Shown here piece by piece: positions 8,054 to 16,593 of a stretch of 41,268 bases of DNA. Within the stretch, counting starts at the first letter, position 1, and every line of letters begins with the position of its first letter. The position numbers and the translations under genes were made by a program. The notes beneath the pieces are model-generated. The model did no database searches. It was given only the letters and a program-made list of their open reading frames with translations, and was not told the DNA's origin. The stretch lies in NCBI GenBank assembly GCA_025774805.1, contig JALGZR010000040.1, forward strand, positions 1 through 41,268, given 5' to 3'. The DNA is from a bacterium. Its GTDB lineage: Bacteria > ARS69.

Positions 8054-8962
8054 ATGGCAACATCCTCCTGGATTCGTTGCGGCCATTGTCTCACGAAGAT
8101 CCAGACGGACCGCGCTCGCGAGGTCGGCCTCGACCTGCTCTGCGAGACCTGTGCCCGGCTTGCCGGGGCGCCGCCGGCGCCCTCTCTGCCGTCCGCGGAC
8201 ATTCTGGACGACGCCATCCCGAGCGCGCGGCGTGAATCCTCCGAACAGATCGTGGAGAAGATCTGGCGGGTTACCGGTCGGCCTCCCGGAACGCGGGAGG
8301 ACCCCCGAGGCGACCGTCAGATCTTCAACGGACCCGTGGACGAGGCGTTCGAGGTCCATCGGCTCCCGAACGTCGTCATTCGGAAGGCGGACGACCGGCC
8401 CATCGTTCGGCGGGTTCTGGACGACGTGGACGGGTGGACGCGCGGCCGGTGGTGGTTCGTCCGGCTGCCGATTCTCCTCTTCCTGGCGTACGTCTGGATC
8501 CGGGTAGTCGCGGATCCATCCTATCAGAGCATCTTCAAGGGTCTGAATCTCGGCATCCACGAGCTCGGACACTATGTGTTCGCTCCCTTTGGAGAACTGA
8601 TGGCCGCCTGGGGAGGGTCGCTCTTCCAGTGCCTCGTGCCGCTCGCGGCGATCCCGATGTTCGTGAAGCAGCGCGACTACTTCGCCATCTTCTTCGCTTT
8701 CGGCTGGTTGGCGACGAACTTCTTCGACGTCGCCTTCTACGCCGAGGACGCGGTCGCGATGGCGCTCCCTCTGGTCACCCCGGGAGGGGGACATCCCGTT
8801 CACGACTGGAACTACATCCTGGGCGCGAAGGGCTGGCTCCGTCACACCGAGTCCATCGCGGGTCTCCACTGGTTCCTCGGGCATCTGTCGATGGTCGTCG
8901 CGATCGGCGGGGGCGCCTGGGTCACCGGGAGGATGCTCGTCCACTCGCTGCGCGGCGACTGA
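8054..8962 (+). CDS. Zinc-ribbon, HELGH-motif membrane protein (M50-like peptidase?)
   Basis: 302 aa from ATG 8054 (MATSSWIRCGHC); the frame is open upstream but that part has no domain character. The N-terminus carries a four-cysteine zinc ribbon, CGHC at residues 9-12 and CETC at 30-33. After a polar linker come about five hydrophobic segments. Between the first and second is GIHELGHYVFAPFG, an HExxH metal-binding motif (His169, Glu170, His173) at a membrane edge, as in site-2 protease (M50) folds. Later GGHPVHDWNYILG could supply the third ligand. It may be an intramembrane metalloprotease, but substrate and pathway are unknown. It lies 115 bases after the DUF3179 gene, on the same strand. 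Confidence 0.7.
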   Translation: MATSSWIRCGHCLTKIQTDRAREVGLDLLCETCARLAGAPPAPSLPSADILDDAIPSARRESSEQIVEKIWRVTGRPPGTREDPRGDRQIFNGPVDEAFEVHRLPNVVIRKADDRPIVRRVLDDVDGWTRGRWWFVRLPILLFLAYVWIRVVADPSYQSIFKGLNLGIHELGHYVFAPFGELMAAWGGSLFQCLVPLAAIPMFVKQRDYFAIFFAFGWLATNFFDVAFYAEDAVAMALPLVTPGGGHPVHDWNYILGAKGWLRHTESIAGLHWFLGHLSMVVAIGGGAWVTGRMLVHSLRGD

Positions 8963-9044
8963 TCGCCCGAGAATCGGGCTGGATTGCGCCCTCTCCCGTC
9001 CGGCGGGTAGACTGGCACCGTCTCCCCGGCTCCGATGCGCTCCG

Positions 9045-9219
9045 GCCTGCGTTTCTCACCAGGCTCGTCGCGAGGCTGTGGATCGTCGTGTCTGGCGAGG
9101 AGATGGGGTGCTTTCACCCGAGGCGGGGCTGGAGCCCCGTCGCAGGGTGGAAGCGCGCCGGCGACGAAGCCAGGCGCGGCGAGCCGCTGCCGCAGCAGAC
9201 GCTGGTGAGAAACGCAGGC
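9045..9219. repeat. Dispersed inverted-repeat element bounded by 18-bp perfect arms
   Basis: The 18 bases at 9045-9062 (gcctgcgtttctcaccag) are the exact reverse complement of 9202-9219. The 139 bases between them contain no gene and further short palindromes. The right half (9183-9222) recurs 4 kb away at 13211-13250 with 36 of 40 identical bases. Together this looks like a REP/MITE-type intergenic element. It fills most of the 276-base gap before the SGNH hydrolase, whose start lies 20 bases past it. Confidence 0.65.
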
Positions 9220-9238
9220 TAGTCCTCGGCTCGGAATC

Positions 9239-10249
9239 ATGTGGAAGAATCTCTCACTCGTTATCTTCGCTCTCCTCCTTGCGCTCGGGATCGGCGAAGT
9301 CCTGGTCGCGGTCACCGGCGTCGCTCCCGAAGTCGCCGTGATCTCCGTGGGCCGGTATCGCTTCTCGGCCAATCCGTCCATCGGCTACGAGCCGGTTCCC
9401 CACTACGAGGGCTCGGGACGGACGACGTGGTTCATGACGTTCAACGATCGAAGCAACAATCTCGGCTTCCGCGATCGCGATCATGATGTGAGACGTATTG
9501 AAGATACGCGGAGGATCCTGATTCTCGGGGACAGTGTCACCATGGGGATCGGGATCAAGAGCCCGGAGGAGATCTACTCCTCCGTTCTGGAGAGAGAGCT
9601 CCGAGCCGCGGGGAAGAACGTCGAGGTTCTCAACTTCGGGGTCGCGGGCTACAACACCCAGCAGGAAGTCGCGATGCTGATCGAGAAGGGTCTCGTCTTC
9701 GATCCGGACATCGTGGTCCTGCAGTACTGCCTCAACGATCGCGAGGAAGTGAACGGCGGTGTCCTCCGGAAGTTGCGTCGAACGGAGAAGCACGCCACCG
9801 GTACCGAGAGCAACCTCCTCGTCCCGGTGCTGAATCGAAGCGCTCTCTACCGCTTCCTGCATCACCACGTCCTCGCCGAGGCGTCGCGGCTTCGGCGAGA
9901 CGAATCCCTCGAGCGCCTGGGGGAGGACACGGTCGAGGAGAGCTTCGCGCTTCTGGCCCGGACCGCGCGGAAGGAGGACATCGAGGTCCTCGTGGTCGTG
10001 TTTCCGTTCTTCATGCGGGGAGGGGAAGTGAAGCCGGAGGCGGCGGACGCCGAAGAACATCGCACGATCGCCGGGTACTCGGCGGCGAACGGCCTGCGGC
10101 ACCTCGATCTCGCGTCGGTCTTCCGGGAGTGCGCCGCCGCGGCGCCGGGCGAGCCCGTCGCCTCCGACCGCATCCATCCCACCCCGCGCGGTCACGCCTG
10201 TGCCGCAACCGCGATCGCCGAATGTCTGCTGAAGGACGGACTGCTCTAG
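9239..10249 (+). CDS. SGNH/GDSL-type hydrolase, membrane-anchored or secreted
   Basis: 336 aa. An N-terminal hydrophobic helix (residues 5-24) suggests a signal anchor. The SGNH blocks are visible in order: ILGDSVTMG with nucleophile Ser99 (block I), FGVAGYNT with Gly137 (block II), YCLNDREE with Asn166 (block III), and SDRIHPTPRGH near residue 312 with the catalytic Asp-x-x-His (block V). Family members deacylate sugars, lipids or cell-surface polysaccharides. The N-terminal region FMTFNDRSNNLGFRDRD resembles that of SGNH proteins near polysaccharide genes. No such cluster is adjacent here, so the substrate is unknown. Ends convergently with the next minus-strand gene. Confidence 0.85.
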   Translation: MWKNLSLVIFALLLALGIGEVLVAVTGVAPEVAVISVGRYRFSANPSIGYEPVPHYEGSGRTTWFMTFNDRSNNLGFRDRDHDVRRIEDTRRILILGDSVTMGIGIKSPEEIYSSVLERELRAAGKNVEVLNFGVAGYNTQQEVAMLIEKGLVFDPDIVVLQYCLNDREEVNGGVLRKLRRTEKHATGTESNLLVPVLNRSALYRFLHHHVLAEASRLRRDESLERLGEDTVEESFALLARTARKEDIEVLVVVFPFFMRGGEVKPEAADAEEHRTIAGYSAANGLRHLDLASVFRECAAAAPGEPVASDRIHPTPRGHACAATAIAECLLKDGLL

Positions 10250-10274
10250 CCGAGGATCTTCTGCAAACGAAAGA

Positions 10275-10323
10275 CGCCCCGCCGGATCGACCGGTCCTCA
10301 CGCTCCGGTCGTCCGACGGGGCG
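10275..10323. terminator. Long GC-rich hairpin between convergent genes
   Basis: An imperfect 49-base palindrome: CGCCCCG pairs with CGGGGCG at the ends and GACCGG with CCGGTC inside, around a 10-base loop. It sits between the ends of the SGNH hydrolase (10249) and the transglutaminase-like gene (10400). There is no T-run, so it may act as a bidirectional roadblock or a 3' stabiliser rather than a classical intrinsic terminator. Confidence 0.55.
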
Positions 10324-10399
10324 AGGTGCTTGCGTGCCAGGGCGCGCAAGCGGAGTGCCTCCGTGCCACGTCACACGCGTCGCGGGCCGCGGTGGCCCG

Positions 10400-12324
10400 C
10401 TACCGCGTTCCCATCGAGCGCTTCGTCGCCCGGGCGACGACCAGCTCCGCGGTGTCCGCCGCGACGAGGTCGTCGTAGAAGCCGCGCAGCGCCGCGTACT
10501 CCCGCTCGGACATCTTCTGCTGGCCCAGCTTGAACTTCCGGGTGGTCCGGAGCTCGTCGCCGGCCTGAACGTGGACCGTCGTGAACGCGATCTCTCCGGT
10601 CTTCGATGCCGCCTGCTTCGGGACCCGGGCGACGTTCATCCCGTCCTCGAACGTCATTCGGACCTCTTCCTTCGAGGAGACCCGGTACGCGAAGTCGAGG
10701 GGGAAGTGCCGTTCCTCGTCCGGCAGCGGGTTCTCCTCCATCGCGAGCAGGAAGGGCGGAAGGCACGTCATGCGGTCCTTGGGACCGCGGGCGTAGTCCT
10801 TCACGCGGTAGGCGATCTCGAGCGTCAGCGGGGCCTCTTCGTTCTCCAGATTGGCGATCTCCACCGTCTCGAGGCTGGCCCCCGGGAAGCGTCCCTTCAG
10901 CATCTCCTGGACGAACGCTCGCTCCCCGGCCAGCCCGACGGAGGTCCGGGCGTCGAGCGCGGGGTAGCCGGTGAGGCGCAGCTTGGACTGGGCGACGAGG
11001 GTACCCTCCCCGTCGAGCTTCGCCGTCGTCTTCACACCGCGCGTCGACGGGACGCTCGGGGCGGAGATCGAAATCAGGGTTCCGGAACCGTCGCCCACGA
11101 GCAGCCCCTGCTCCACGTGATCCATGAGGGGAAGCTGACCGAAGGGCACGAAGGGATAGGCCGCATCGAGCAGGACGCTGCCTCCGTCCAGCTCGGCGCG
11201 CACGACGGCATGGTTCAGCTGGCGCAGGCAGCGGTAACGGGGGTAGAAGACGCCCCGATCGCGGGTCCGGATGCGAATCACGTCCGCCGGGATTCCCTGC
11301 TTCTGCAGGAGCGAGGCCAGGAGGACGTTCTTGCTCGGCGCGGGACCGCGGCCGGTGGCGAGCATCTCCTCCGCCGTCATGGCGTCGATGCGCGTATCGG
11401 CCGTCGGAGCGATGTCGTCCCGCACGAGGCGGAAGAGCGCCTGCGCTTTCTCCCCGGGCGTCGTGGCTCCGGAGATTGCGGCGGCCGCCCAGGCTTCCAC
11501 GCCCTCGTCGCCCTCCAGGAACGCGGACTGTTGCCGTCGGGCATCGTCCGCGATCCGGTTCCAGGAATGCGCGAGGGGACGGGTCTCGGCCGGCGTCTCA
11601 TAGCTCTCGAGCTGAACGTAGAGCGTCGCCCGCGCGTCTTCCGCGCTCGCCAGGAACGGCTTTTCCCTCAGGGCGGGCTGATTGTGTAGCTCCCACCGCG
11701 AGCGGTTGAGAATGCGCCTCGGGGACTCCGGATCGTTGATCCGTCTCTCGTCCGGGTCCTGGGGAGTTCCCGGAAGCCCGCCGAAGAAGGCCATGTACGC
11801 GAGCCCGTCCGGCAGCTGGAGCTCGAAGCGGCTGACCCGCGTGAAGTCGTCGTTTTGAAACATCCACGGAGGGATCTGTGACAGATCATCGCTGGCCAGC
11901 TCGTAGGAGCATTCCAGGATGACACCGGGGGCGACCTCGGGAAACGAGACGATCTTGACCGGCCCTTCGAGAGTCATCTCGTCGCGCACGTGCTTGCCGT
12001 TGACTTTGACCCGCCGATCGGGGGGGACGATCGTAGCTCCCTGATCTCCTGTCCCTCACAGTAGGGGATCCGGTACTCCGCCTGGCTCAGACCGGCCTCG
12101 TCGAAGATTTTTACCCGGCGGTGGCGCTGAAGGCGGAGGCGGAGCCTGGCGTCGACCCGGACGATCCCCTCGTCGAGAAGGACGACGGCCGGGGCTTCGG
12201 GAGCCTCAGGGAAGTAGGTCGCGAAGAGCTCTTCGCGCGTGAATTCACCCCAGTTTTCGGCCGCGGCGGGAGGGGAGAGAAGAAGCGCCGCAAGCCCCAG
12301 GGACAGGATCGGCATCCTTCGCAT
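10400..12324 (-). pseudogene. DUF3857/transglutaminase-like protein, frameshifted at a G7 tract
   Basis: Two frames together encode one DUF3857 plus transglutaminase-like protein of about 641 aa. The first starts at ATG 12324 with a signal peptide (ILSLGLAALLLSPPAAAE) and runs to YCEGQEIRELR. The second continues with PPDRRVKVNGKHVRDEM down to the stop at 10400. The switch is at a run of seven G on the plus strand (12020-12026); one extra base there restores a single frame. That fits a real indel, slippage-based phase variation, or an assembly error. The transglutaminase-like core (APSKNVLLASLLQKQGI, then LNHAVVRAELDGGSVLLDA) keeps His and Asp, but Ala/Pro stand where the family has the GDC catalytic Cys, so it is probably a non-enzymatic periplasmic protein. 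Confidence 0.8.
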
Positions 12325-12518
12325 GGCGTCCCTCACGGGGAAAGGGTGATCCGGGAACAGGCGCCGGGCGAAGGGAGGGTGGGCGACGGCGCACGGCGTC
12401 CGACAGGACGCCGAGTCCGGACGGTCCGGGACAACACGTTCCAGTGTGTGAGACGGAGCCCCCGGTGGAAGTGTTTCCCGAAAAGTGAGGGGGGACCGTA
12501 AAAGGACGGGGAGGAGGA

Positions 12519-13241
12519 CTATCCTGTCTTGCCGGCAGCTACGAGCACCTGACGGCAGGCTCGGCAGATGTACTCCCGGATTCCCCTCCGGATACGCCGA
12601 TGGGTTTGCAGCGTGAGGAGATGGGGCGTCTCGCAGCCGCAGCGGTAGGGAACGGTGCGGACCCGCCGAGCCGGCTCGGTCTCGAACCCGTGGGTGGCTC
12701 GCGCGGGGGCTCCGAAGAGGTCCATCACCTCCCGCCATTCCGGCCCGTGGGGCCGCACGCGCCGTCGGATGCGGGACGAGACGACGTGATGGGCCACCTC
12801 GTGCGGGACGATCTCCCGGAGGAACGCCTCACCGTTGCGCTCCAGAAGAGCGAGGTTGTAATTCGTGGTGCCCGTCTCGGCGCACGCCTCCCCGGCCGAA
12901 CGGCCGCGAAGACGGAATTCGATTCGCGGTTCGGGAATCCGCGCTCTCGGCCACCGGGCGCGGGCCTTCGCGATGAGGTCCCGGGTGATGTCGTGAACGC
13001 GGGCGCGGAGTTCCTCGCCGCTCGCGGGCGGAGCGTCGCGGAGCGGTGCGGGTTGCGCCTCGCGGAGCGACGCGGGTTCCGTCTCCCGTGGCGGCGCATC
13101 GCGGGTCGGCGCGAGTTGCGTCTCGCGGGCCGGTGCAAACGACGTGTCGCGAGGCTGCGCAAAAGGGAAGGGAAGCTCGAGCTGAAGAGGGTTCGGCCCG
13201 GCGCGGCGTTGCCGCTGCCGCAGCAGAGACTGGTGAGACAT
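12519..13241 (-). CDS. SprT-like zinc metalloprotease domain protein
   Basis: 240 aa. The C-terminal 165 residues form a SprT-like domain: NYNLALLERNGEAFLREIVPHEVAHHVV with the HExxH motif (H-E-V-A-H), HGPEWREVM carrying the third ligand region, and a zinc ribbon made of YRCGC and CRAC. The family includes SprT and the SPRTN/Wss1 proteases that clear DNA-protein crosslinks; this short bacterial form has no proven role. The first 75 residues are low-complexity (Arg/Pro/Ala/Thr) and come from a 24-base tandem repeat. The start codon lies in a dispersed repeat (13211-13250). The true start may therefore be further in. Lies between two minus-strand genes, with 194 bases of no visible feature downstream of it before the DUF3857 gene. 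Confidence 0.8.
   Translation of the reverse strand: MSHQSLLRQRQRRAGPNPLQLELPFPFAQPRDTSFAPARETQLAPTRDAPPRETEPASLREAQPAPLRDAPPASGEELRARVHDITRDLIAKARARWPRARIPEPRIEFRLRGRSAGEACAETGTTNYNLALLERNGEAFLREIVPHEVAHHVVSSRIRRRVRPHGPEWREVMDLFGAPARATHGFETEPARRVRTVPYRCGCETPHLLTLQTHRRIRRGIREYICRACRQVLVAAGKTG
13033..13155. repeat. Degenerate 24-base tandem repeat inside the SprT-like gene
   Basis: About five units resembling GCCTCGCGGAGCGACGCGGG plus GTTCC, the first two (13033-13056 and 13057-13080) differing at few positions and later ones shortened or diverged. They encode the Arg/Pro/Ala-rich N-terminal linker of the SprT-like protein. Repeat number may vary between strains. Confidence 0.5.
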
Positions 13242-13250
13242 GCAGGCTAG
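13211..13250. repeat. Second copy of the dispersed repeat (36/40 identical to 9183-9222)
   Basis: The 40 bases match 9183-9222 except at four positions. Read on the minus strand it supplies the start codon and first codons of the SprT-like gene (MSHQSLLRQRQRR); the equivalent reading at the other copy gives VSHQRLLRQRLAA. Only one half of the larger inverted-repeat element is present here. Confidence 0.6.
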
Positions 13251-13879
13251 CCCCTCATCCGCTCCGTCGTGGCCCCGAGTCGCTCCAGTAGCTCACGATA
13301 CCACCTGCCCGCCCGGTCCGTCCGATCCCCGAGCGACTCGACGCCCCAGATCAGGGAGAGGGTGCGGGTCGTCTCGCCCCGGGTCTTCGTGCGCTGCGAG
13401 TCCTTGACCGCGTTCGCACAGGGCCCGTCCGCGTCGTGCAGACAGAGGAGGCCCCCGACGCGGATCTCCTGTCCCGACGGATTGAACACGAAGCTCGCGC
13501 CCTCGCCGGCGATTCCGACGCGGAGCGGCTCCGTCACCCGGTCGAGGTCGACCACGCTGATCGGCAGACCGCTGTGCAGGGAGACGACGTTGCACGCGTC
13601 GACCGCGGGATTGATCGAGCGGAGCTTTCCCTCGGACGCGGAGCGCACGAGATACTCCGAGGCGGGCTTTCCGCGACCGGTCGGCTTGTAGCCGCCCTGC
13701 CGCAGCATGTCCCGCACGACGGCGCGGGTCGACTCCTCGCGGGAAAGCGGCGCCGCGGCGTCTGCGAGCAGGAGGGCGGTGAGCCAGTCGGGGGACTCGA
13801 TCGTGCCCAGCGGAGAGGGAAACGTCGTCGTGAAGGCGTAGAGCGCGAGCGCGGGATGGGAGTCGACCGCGAGGCTCAT
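13247..13879 (-). CDS. B3/B4 tRNA-binding domain protein
   Basis: 210 aa from ATG 13879, which overlaps the stop of the upstream transporter gene (ATGA). The body matches the B3/B4 domain of phenylalanyl-tRNA synthetase beta chain found as a stand-alone protein: GRGKPASEYLVR, LRSINPAVDACNVVSLHSGLPISVVDLD, EIRVGGLLCLHDADGPCANAVKDSQRTKT and the final IWGVESLGDRT. In the synthetase this module edits mischarged tRNA; stand-alone versions are common but poorly characterised. No anticodon or catalytic synthetase domain is present. Last gene of an overlapping four-gene operon. Confidence 0.85.
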   Translation of the reverse strand: MSLAVDSHPALALYAFTTTFPSPLGTIESPDWLTALLLADAAAPLSREESTRAVVRDMLRQGGYKPTGRGKPASEYLVRSASEGKLRSINPAVDACNVVSLHSGLPISVVDLDRVTEPLRVGIAGEGASFVFNPSGQEIRVGGLLCLHDADGPCANAVKDSQRTKTRGETTRTLSLIWGVESLGDRTDRAGRWYRELLERLGATTERMRG

Positions 13880-16593
13880 GGTTCTTCCTCGGGGGGAACT
13901 TCTTCGGACGAGGCCGCGCCGTCGGGGGACGCTTCGGGGGAGGATTCGTCGGCGGCGGCGCCGTCCGCGAGGCCGCCGAGACGGCGCAGCCTCGCCAGCC
14001 GTTCCGGCTCCGCCTCGACGAGCCAGGCGTCGCGGGAGAGGATCTCCCAGGCGCGAGCGAACCACGGCCGAGCCACATCTTCCTCCCCGCGGATCCAGTG
14101 CAGCTCCCCGAGCTCCTCGCAGACGTACCCGTCTTCACTGCCGCTCGCCTCGTGCTCCGCCCTCAATTCCTTTTGGATCGCGAGCGCCTCGTCGATTCGA
14201 TGGAGCGACCGCAGCCCCCGGGCCACGCACCAGCGGGCGATCCGGATGAGCTCCTCGTTCCCGTCTTCCTCGCGACAGCGCCGGGCCTCCTCGAAGTACT
14301 CCAGGGCCTTCTCGTACCGTCCGTCTTCGTGATAGGTCCATCCGAGGTTGTTGTAGAGGGAGCCGCGCCAGCGGCGGGCCCGCTCGTCGGAGGAGGACGC
14401 CGCCAGCTCGAGGGCTTTCTCGGTCCACTCGACCGACTCGGCGCCGGACTCCACGATCCCCATCATGTGCGCGGCGTCGACCGCGAAGCCGTCCTCGCCC
14501 GCGGCTCGGGCCGCGTCCCACGCGTCCACGAATGCCGCCCGGGCCTCTTCCTTCTTCCCGGCGCTGTTGAACGTGCGCCCCCGTTCGAGGTGATGCCGCA
14601 CGCGGACGACGGGGGGTGCGGTCGGGAGCTCGGCCTCCACGCCGTCGAGGATCCGGTGCGCCTCGTCGAACTTCCGCTGGAGGGATTGCGTGCGCGCGAT
14701 CTGCGTGAGGAGCTGCAATCTCAGGGACGGGTCATCCGACCCCTCGACCCGGGGAAGAAGGGCACGGAAGCGCTCCTCCGTACCGGCGGGATCATCGTAG
14801 TCCCAGTGTCGATCGAACTCGGAGAGGGGAATGTCGGGTTCCATGGCTTCGGCGTTCCTATCTTCGGGGGGCTTTTCTTCGGTGGAGGCGGGGGCGGCTT
14901 CGGCGGTCATCGTCATGGGGAGCGGCGCGTCTGCGCTTTTCTTGCCGGCGGTCGTCGCGGCGGCGGCGGGATCGACTCCGAGCAGCGGAAGCGCAACCAG
15001 ATATGCGAGCCCGGTGATGAGGACGATCCCGATCAGGTTGAGCCAGACGCCCGCCCGGCACATCTGGGGGATCGTGACGTGGCCCGATCCGAAGACGATG
15101 GCGTTCGGAGGAGTGGCCACGGGGAGCATGAAGGCACCGCTCGCGGCAATCGTCGCGGGAACGATCAGCAAGAAGGGCGAGACTCCAAGCCCCGGAGCGA
15201 GGGCGGCGAGGATCGGCACGAGGGTCGCGGTCGAGGCCGTGTTGCTCGTGAGCTCGGTGAGGTGGATCATCAGCGCGGTCACGACGAGGACGAGGACGAT
15301 GGGGGGCAGTCCGGCGAAACCCTCGACCCGGTGGCCGAGGAGCTCCCCGACTCCGGTGGTCCGTACCGCCGCGGCCAGGCTGAGCCCTCCCCCGAACAAC
15401 ACGAGCAGACCCCACGGCAACCGGACCGCCGTCTCCCAGTCCATCACGAAGATCCGCCGCCTCGGCTCGACGGGGATCACGAAGAGCGAGAGGGCGGCCA
15501 GGATCGCGATGCCGGGGTCGGTGAGCCCCCCGAAGGGATGAAACGTCCCCCAGGCGATTTTCGCGAGGAGGGGACGGAAGATCCAGAGCGCGGCCGTCAC
15601 GAGGAAGACGATCAACGTGATCCACTCCCCCCGCTTCATCGGACCGAGCCGTTCCACCGCGTCGCGAATCGGCGTGCCGGCGGCGAGCTCGACTCCCCGG
15701 AAGGGATAGAGCACGCGCGAGAGCAGGAGCCAGGCGATCGGAAGAAAGACGACGACGAGCGGCAAACCGATGCCCATCCACCGGACGAAGCTGATCTCGA
15801 CGCCGAACTCGCTCTCGACGAACGAGGCGAGGAAGAGATTCGGCGGCGTTCCGATGAGTGTGCCGATTCCTCCGATCGACGCGCCGTAGGCGACCCCGAG
15901 AAGCAGGCAGAGGGCGAAGTTGCGACGGTTCCGCGCGGAGACCGGATCGACGGTAGCGCCGGAGGCGGACGTGCCGGCAGAGAGGCCGCCGTTCGTCACG
16001 AGATCGATCACGCTCGTGGCGATGGGGAGCATCATGATCGTGGTCGCCGTGTTGGACACCCACATGCTGAGTCCGGCGGCGACCCCCATGAAACCCGCCA
16101 CCATCGGTCCCGGGCGCTTTCCGATCACGCGCAGCGCGCGGAAGGCGATGCGCCGGTGAAGCCCCCAGCGCTGCATGGCGAGTGCGAGGATGAACCCCCC
16201 CATGAAAAGAAAGATGAGCTCGTGACCGTACGGCGCCGCGGCCGCCCGGATCCTCACGGCGCCGGTCGCGGGGAGGATCGCCAACGGCAGAAGCGCCGTC
16301 GCGTAGATCGGGATCGCCTCGGTCATCCACCAGACCGCCATCCAGACGCCGGCGGCCGACGTGGCCTTGCCGGCGTGACCGAAGGGGACGAGCCCGCCGC
16401 TCCCGTCGGCGTAGGCGTCGGGAAGTCCGTGGTACGTGAGGGCGGCGAGGAGCGGGCCCGCGAAGAGGCCCATCCACTGGACGAACGTGCGCGCGGTCGG
16501 ACGCGGGGGAGAGGAGGCGGAAGGGGGAGAGGGGGCAGGTGTGCGAGAGGATGCCGGGCCGCCCGTGGACTCCGGGCGGAGGGTGTCGGTCAT
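13876..16593 (-). CDS. SLC13/DASS sodium-dicarboxylate symporter fused to a TPR domain
   Basis: 905 aa. Residues about 35-555 are a complete DASS (SLC13) transporter with roughly a dozen membrane helices and both signature sodium-binding repeats, SNTATTIMMLPIA and SNTASTATLVPIL, plus IGTPPNLFLASF and VATPPNAIVFGSG. Family members import di- and tricarboxylates or sulfate with Na+. After an Ala/Glu/Pro-rich linker (about 555-600) comes a cytoplasmic-looking tail of about 300 residues with tetratricopeptide repeats, for example LYNNLGWTYHEDGRYEKALEYF. An internal ATG at 14844 (MEPDIPLSEF) could start the TPR part as a separate protein, with only weak ribosome-binding sequence ahead. Start and stop both overlap neighbours by 4 bases. 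Confidence 0.85.
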   Translation of the reverse strand: MTDTLRPESTGGPASSRTPAPSPPSASSPPRPTARTFVQWMGLFAGPLLAALTYHGLPDAYADGSGGLVPFGHAGKATSAAGVWMAVWWMTEAIPIYATALLPLAILPATGAVRIRAAAAPYGHELIFLFMGGFILALAMQRWGLHRRIAFRALRVIGKRPGPMVAGFMGVAAGLSMWVSNTATTIMMLPIATSVIDLVTNGGLSAGTSASGATVDPVSARNRRNFALCLLLGVAYGASIGGIGTLIGTPPNLFLASFVESEFGVEISFVRWMGIGLPLVVVFLPIAWLLLSRVLYPFRGVELAAGTPIRDAVERLGPMKRGEWITLIVFLVTAALWIFRPLLAKIAWGTFHPFGGLTDPGIAILAALSLFVIPVEPRRRIFVMDWETAVRLPWGLLVLFGGGLSLAAAVRTTGVGELLGHRVEGFAGLPPIVLVLVVTALMIHLTELTSNTASTATLVPILAALAPGLGVSPFLLIVPATIAASGAFMLPVATPPNAIVFGSGHVTIPQMCRAGVWLNLIGIVLITGLAYLVALPLLGVDPAAAATTAGKKSADAPLPMTMTAEAAPASTEEKPPEDRNAEAMEPDIPLSEFDRHWDYDDPAGTEERFRALLPRVEGSDDPSLRLQLLTQIARTQSLQRKFDEAHRILDGVEAELPTAPPVVRVRHHLERGRTFNSAGKKEEARAAFVDAWDAARAAGEDGFAVDAAHMMGIVESGAESVEWTEKALELAASSSDERARRWRGSLYNNLGWTYHEDGRYEKALEYFEEARRCREEDGNEELIRIARWCVARGLRSLHRIDEALAIQKELRAEHEASGSEDGYVCEELGELHWIRGEEDVARPWFARAWEILSRDAWLVEAEPERLARLRRLGGLADGAAADESSPEASPDGAASSEEVPPEEEP

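Noticed and set aside
8842-9381. Minus-strand open frame containing VSHQRLLRQRLAAPG, similar to the SprT-like N-terminus
   Set aside because: The similarity comes from the dispersed repeat, and the rest is antisense to real genes.
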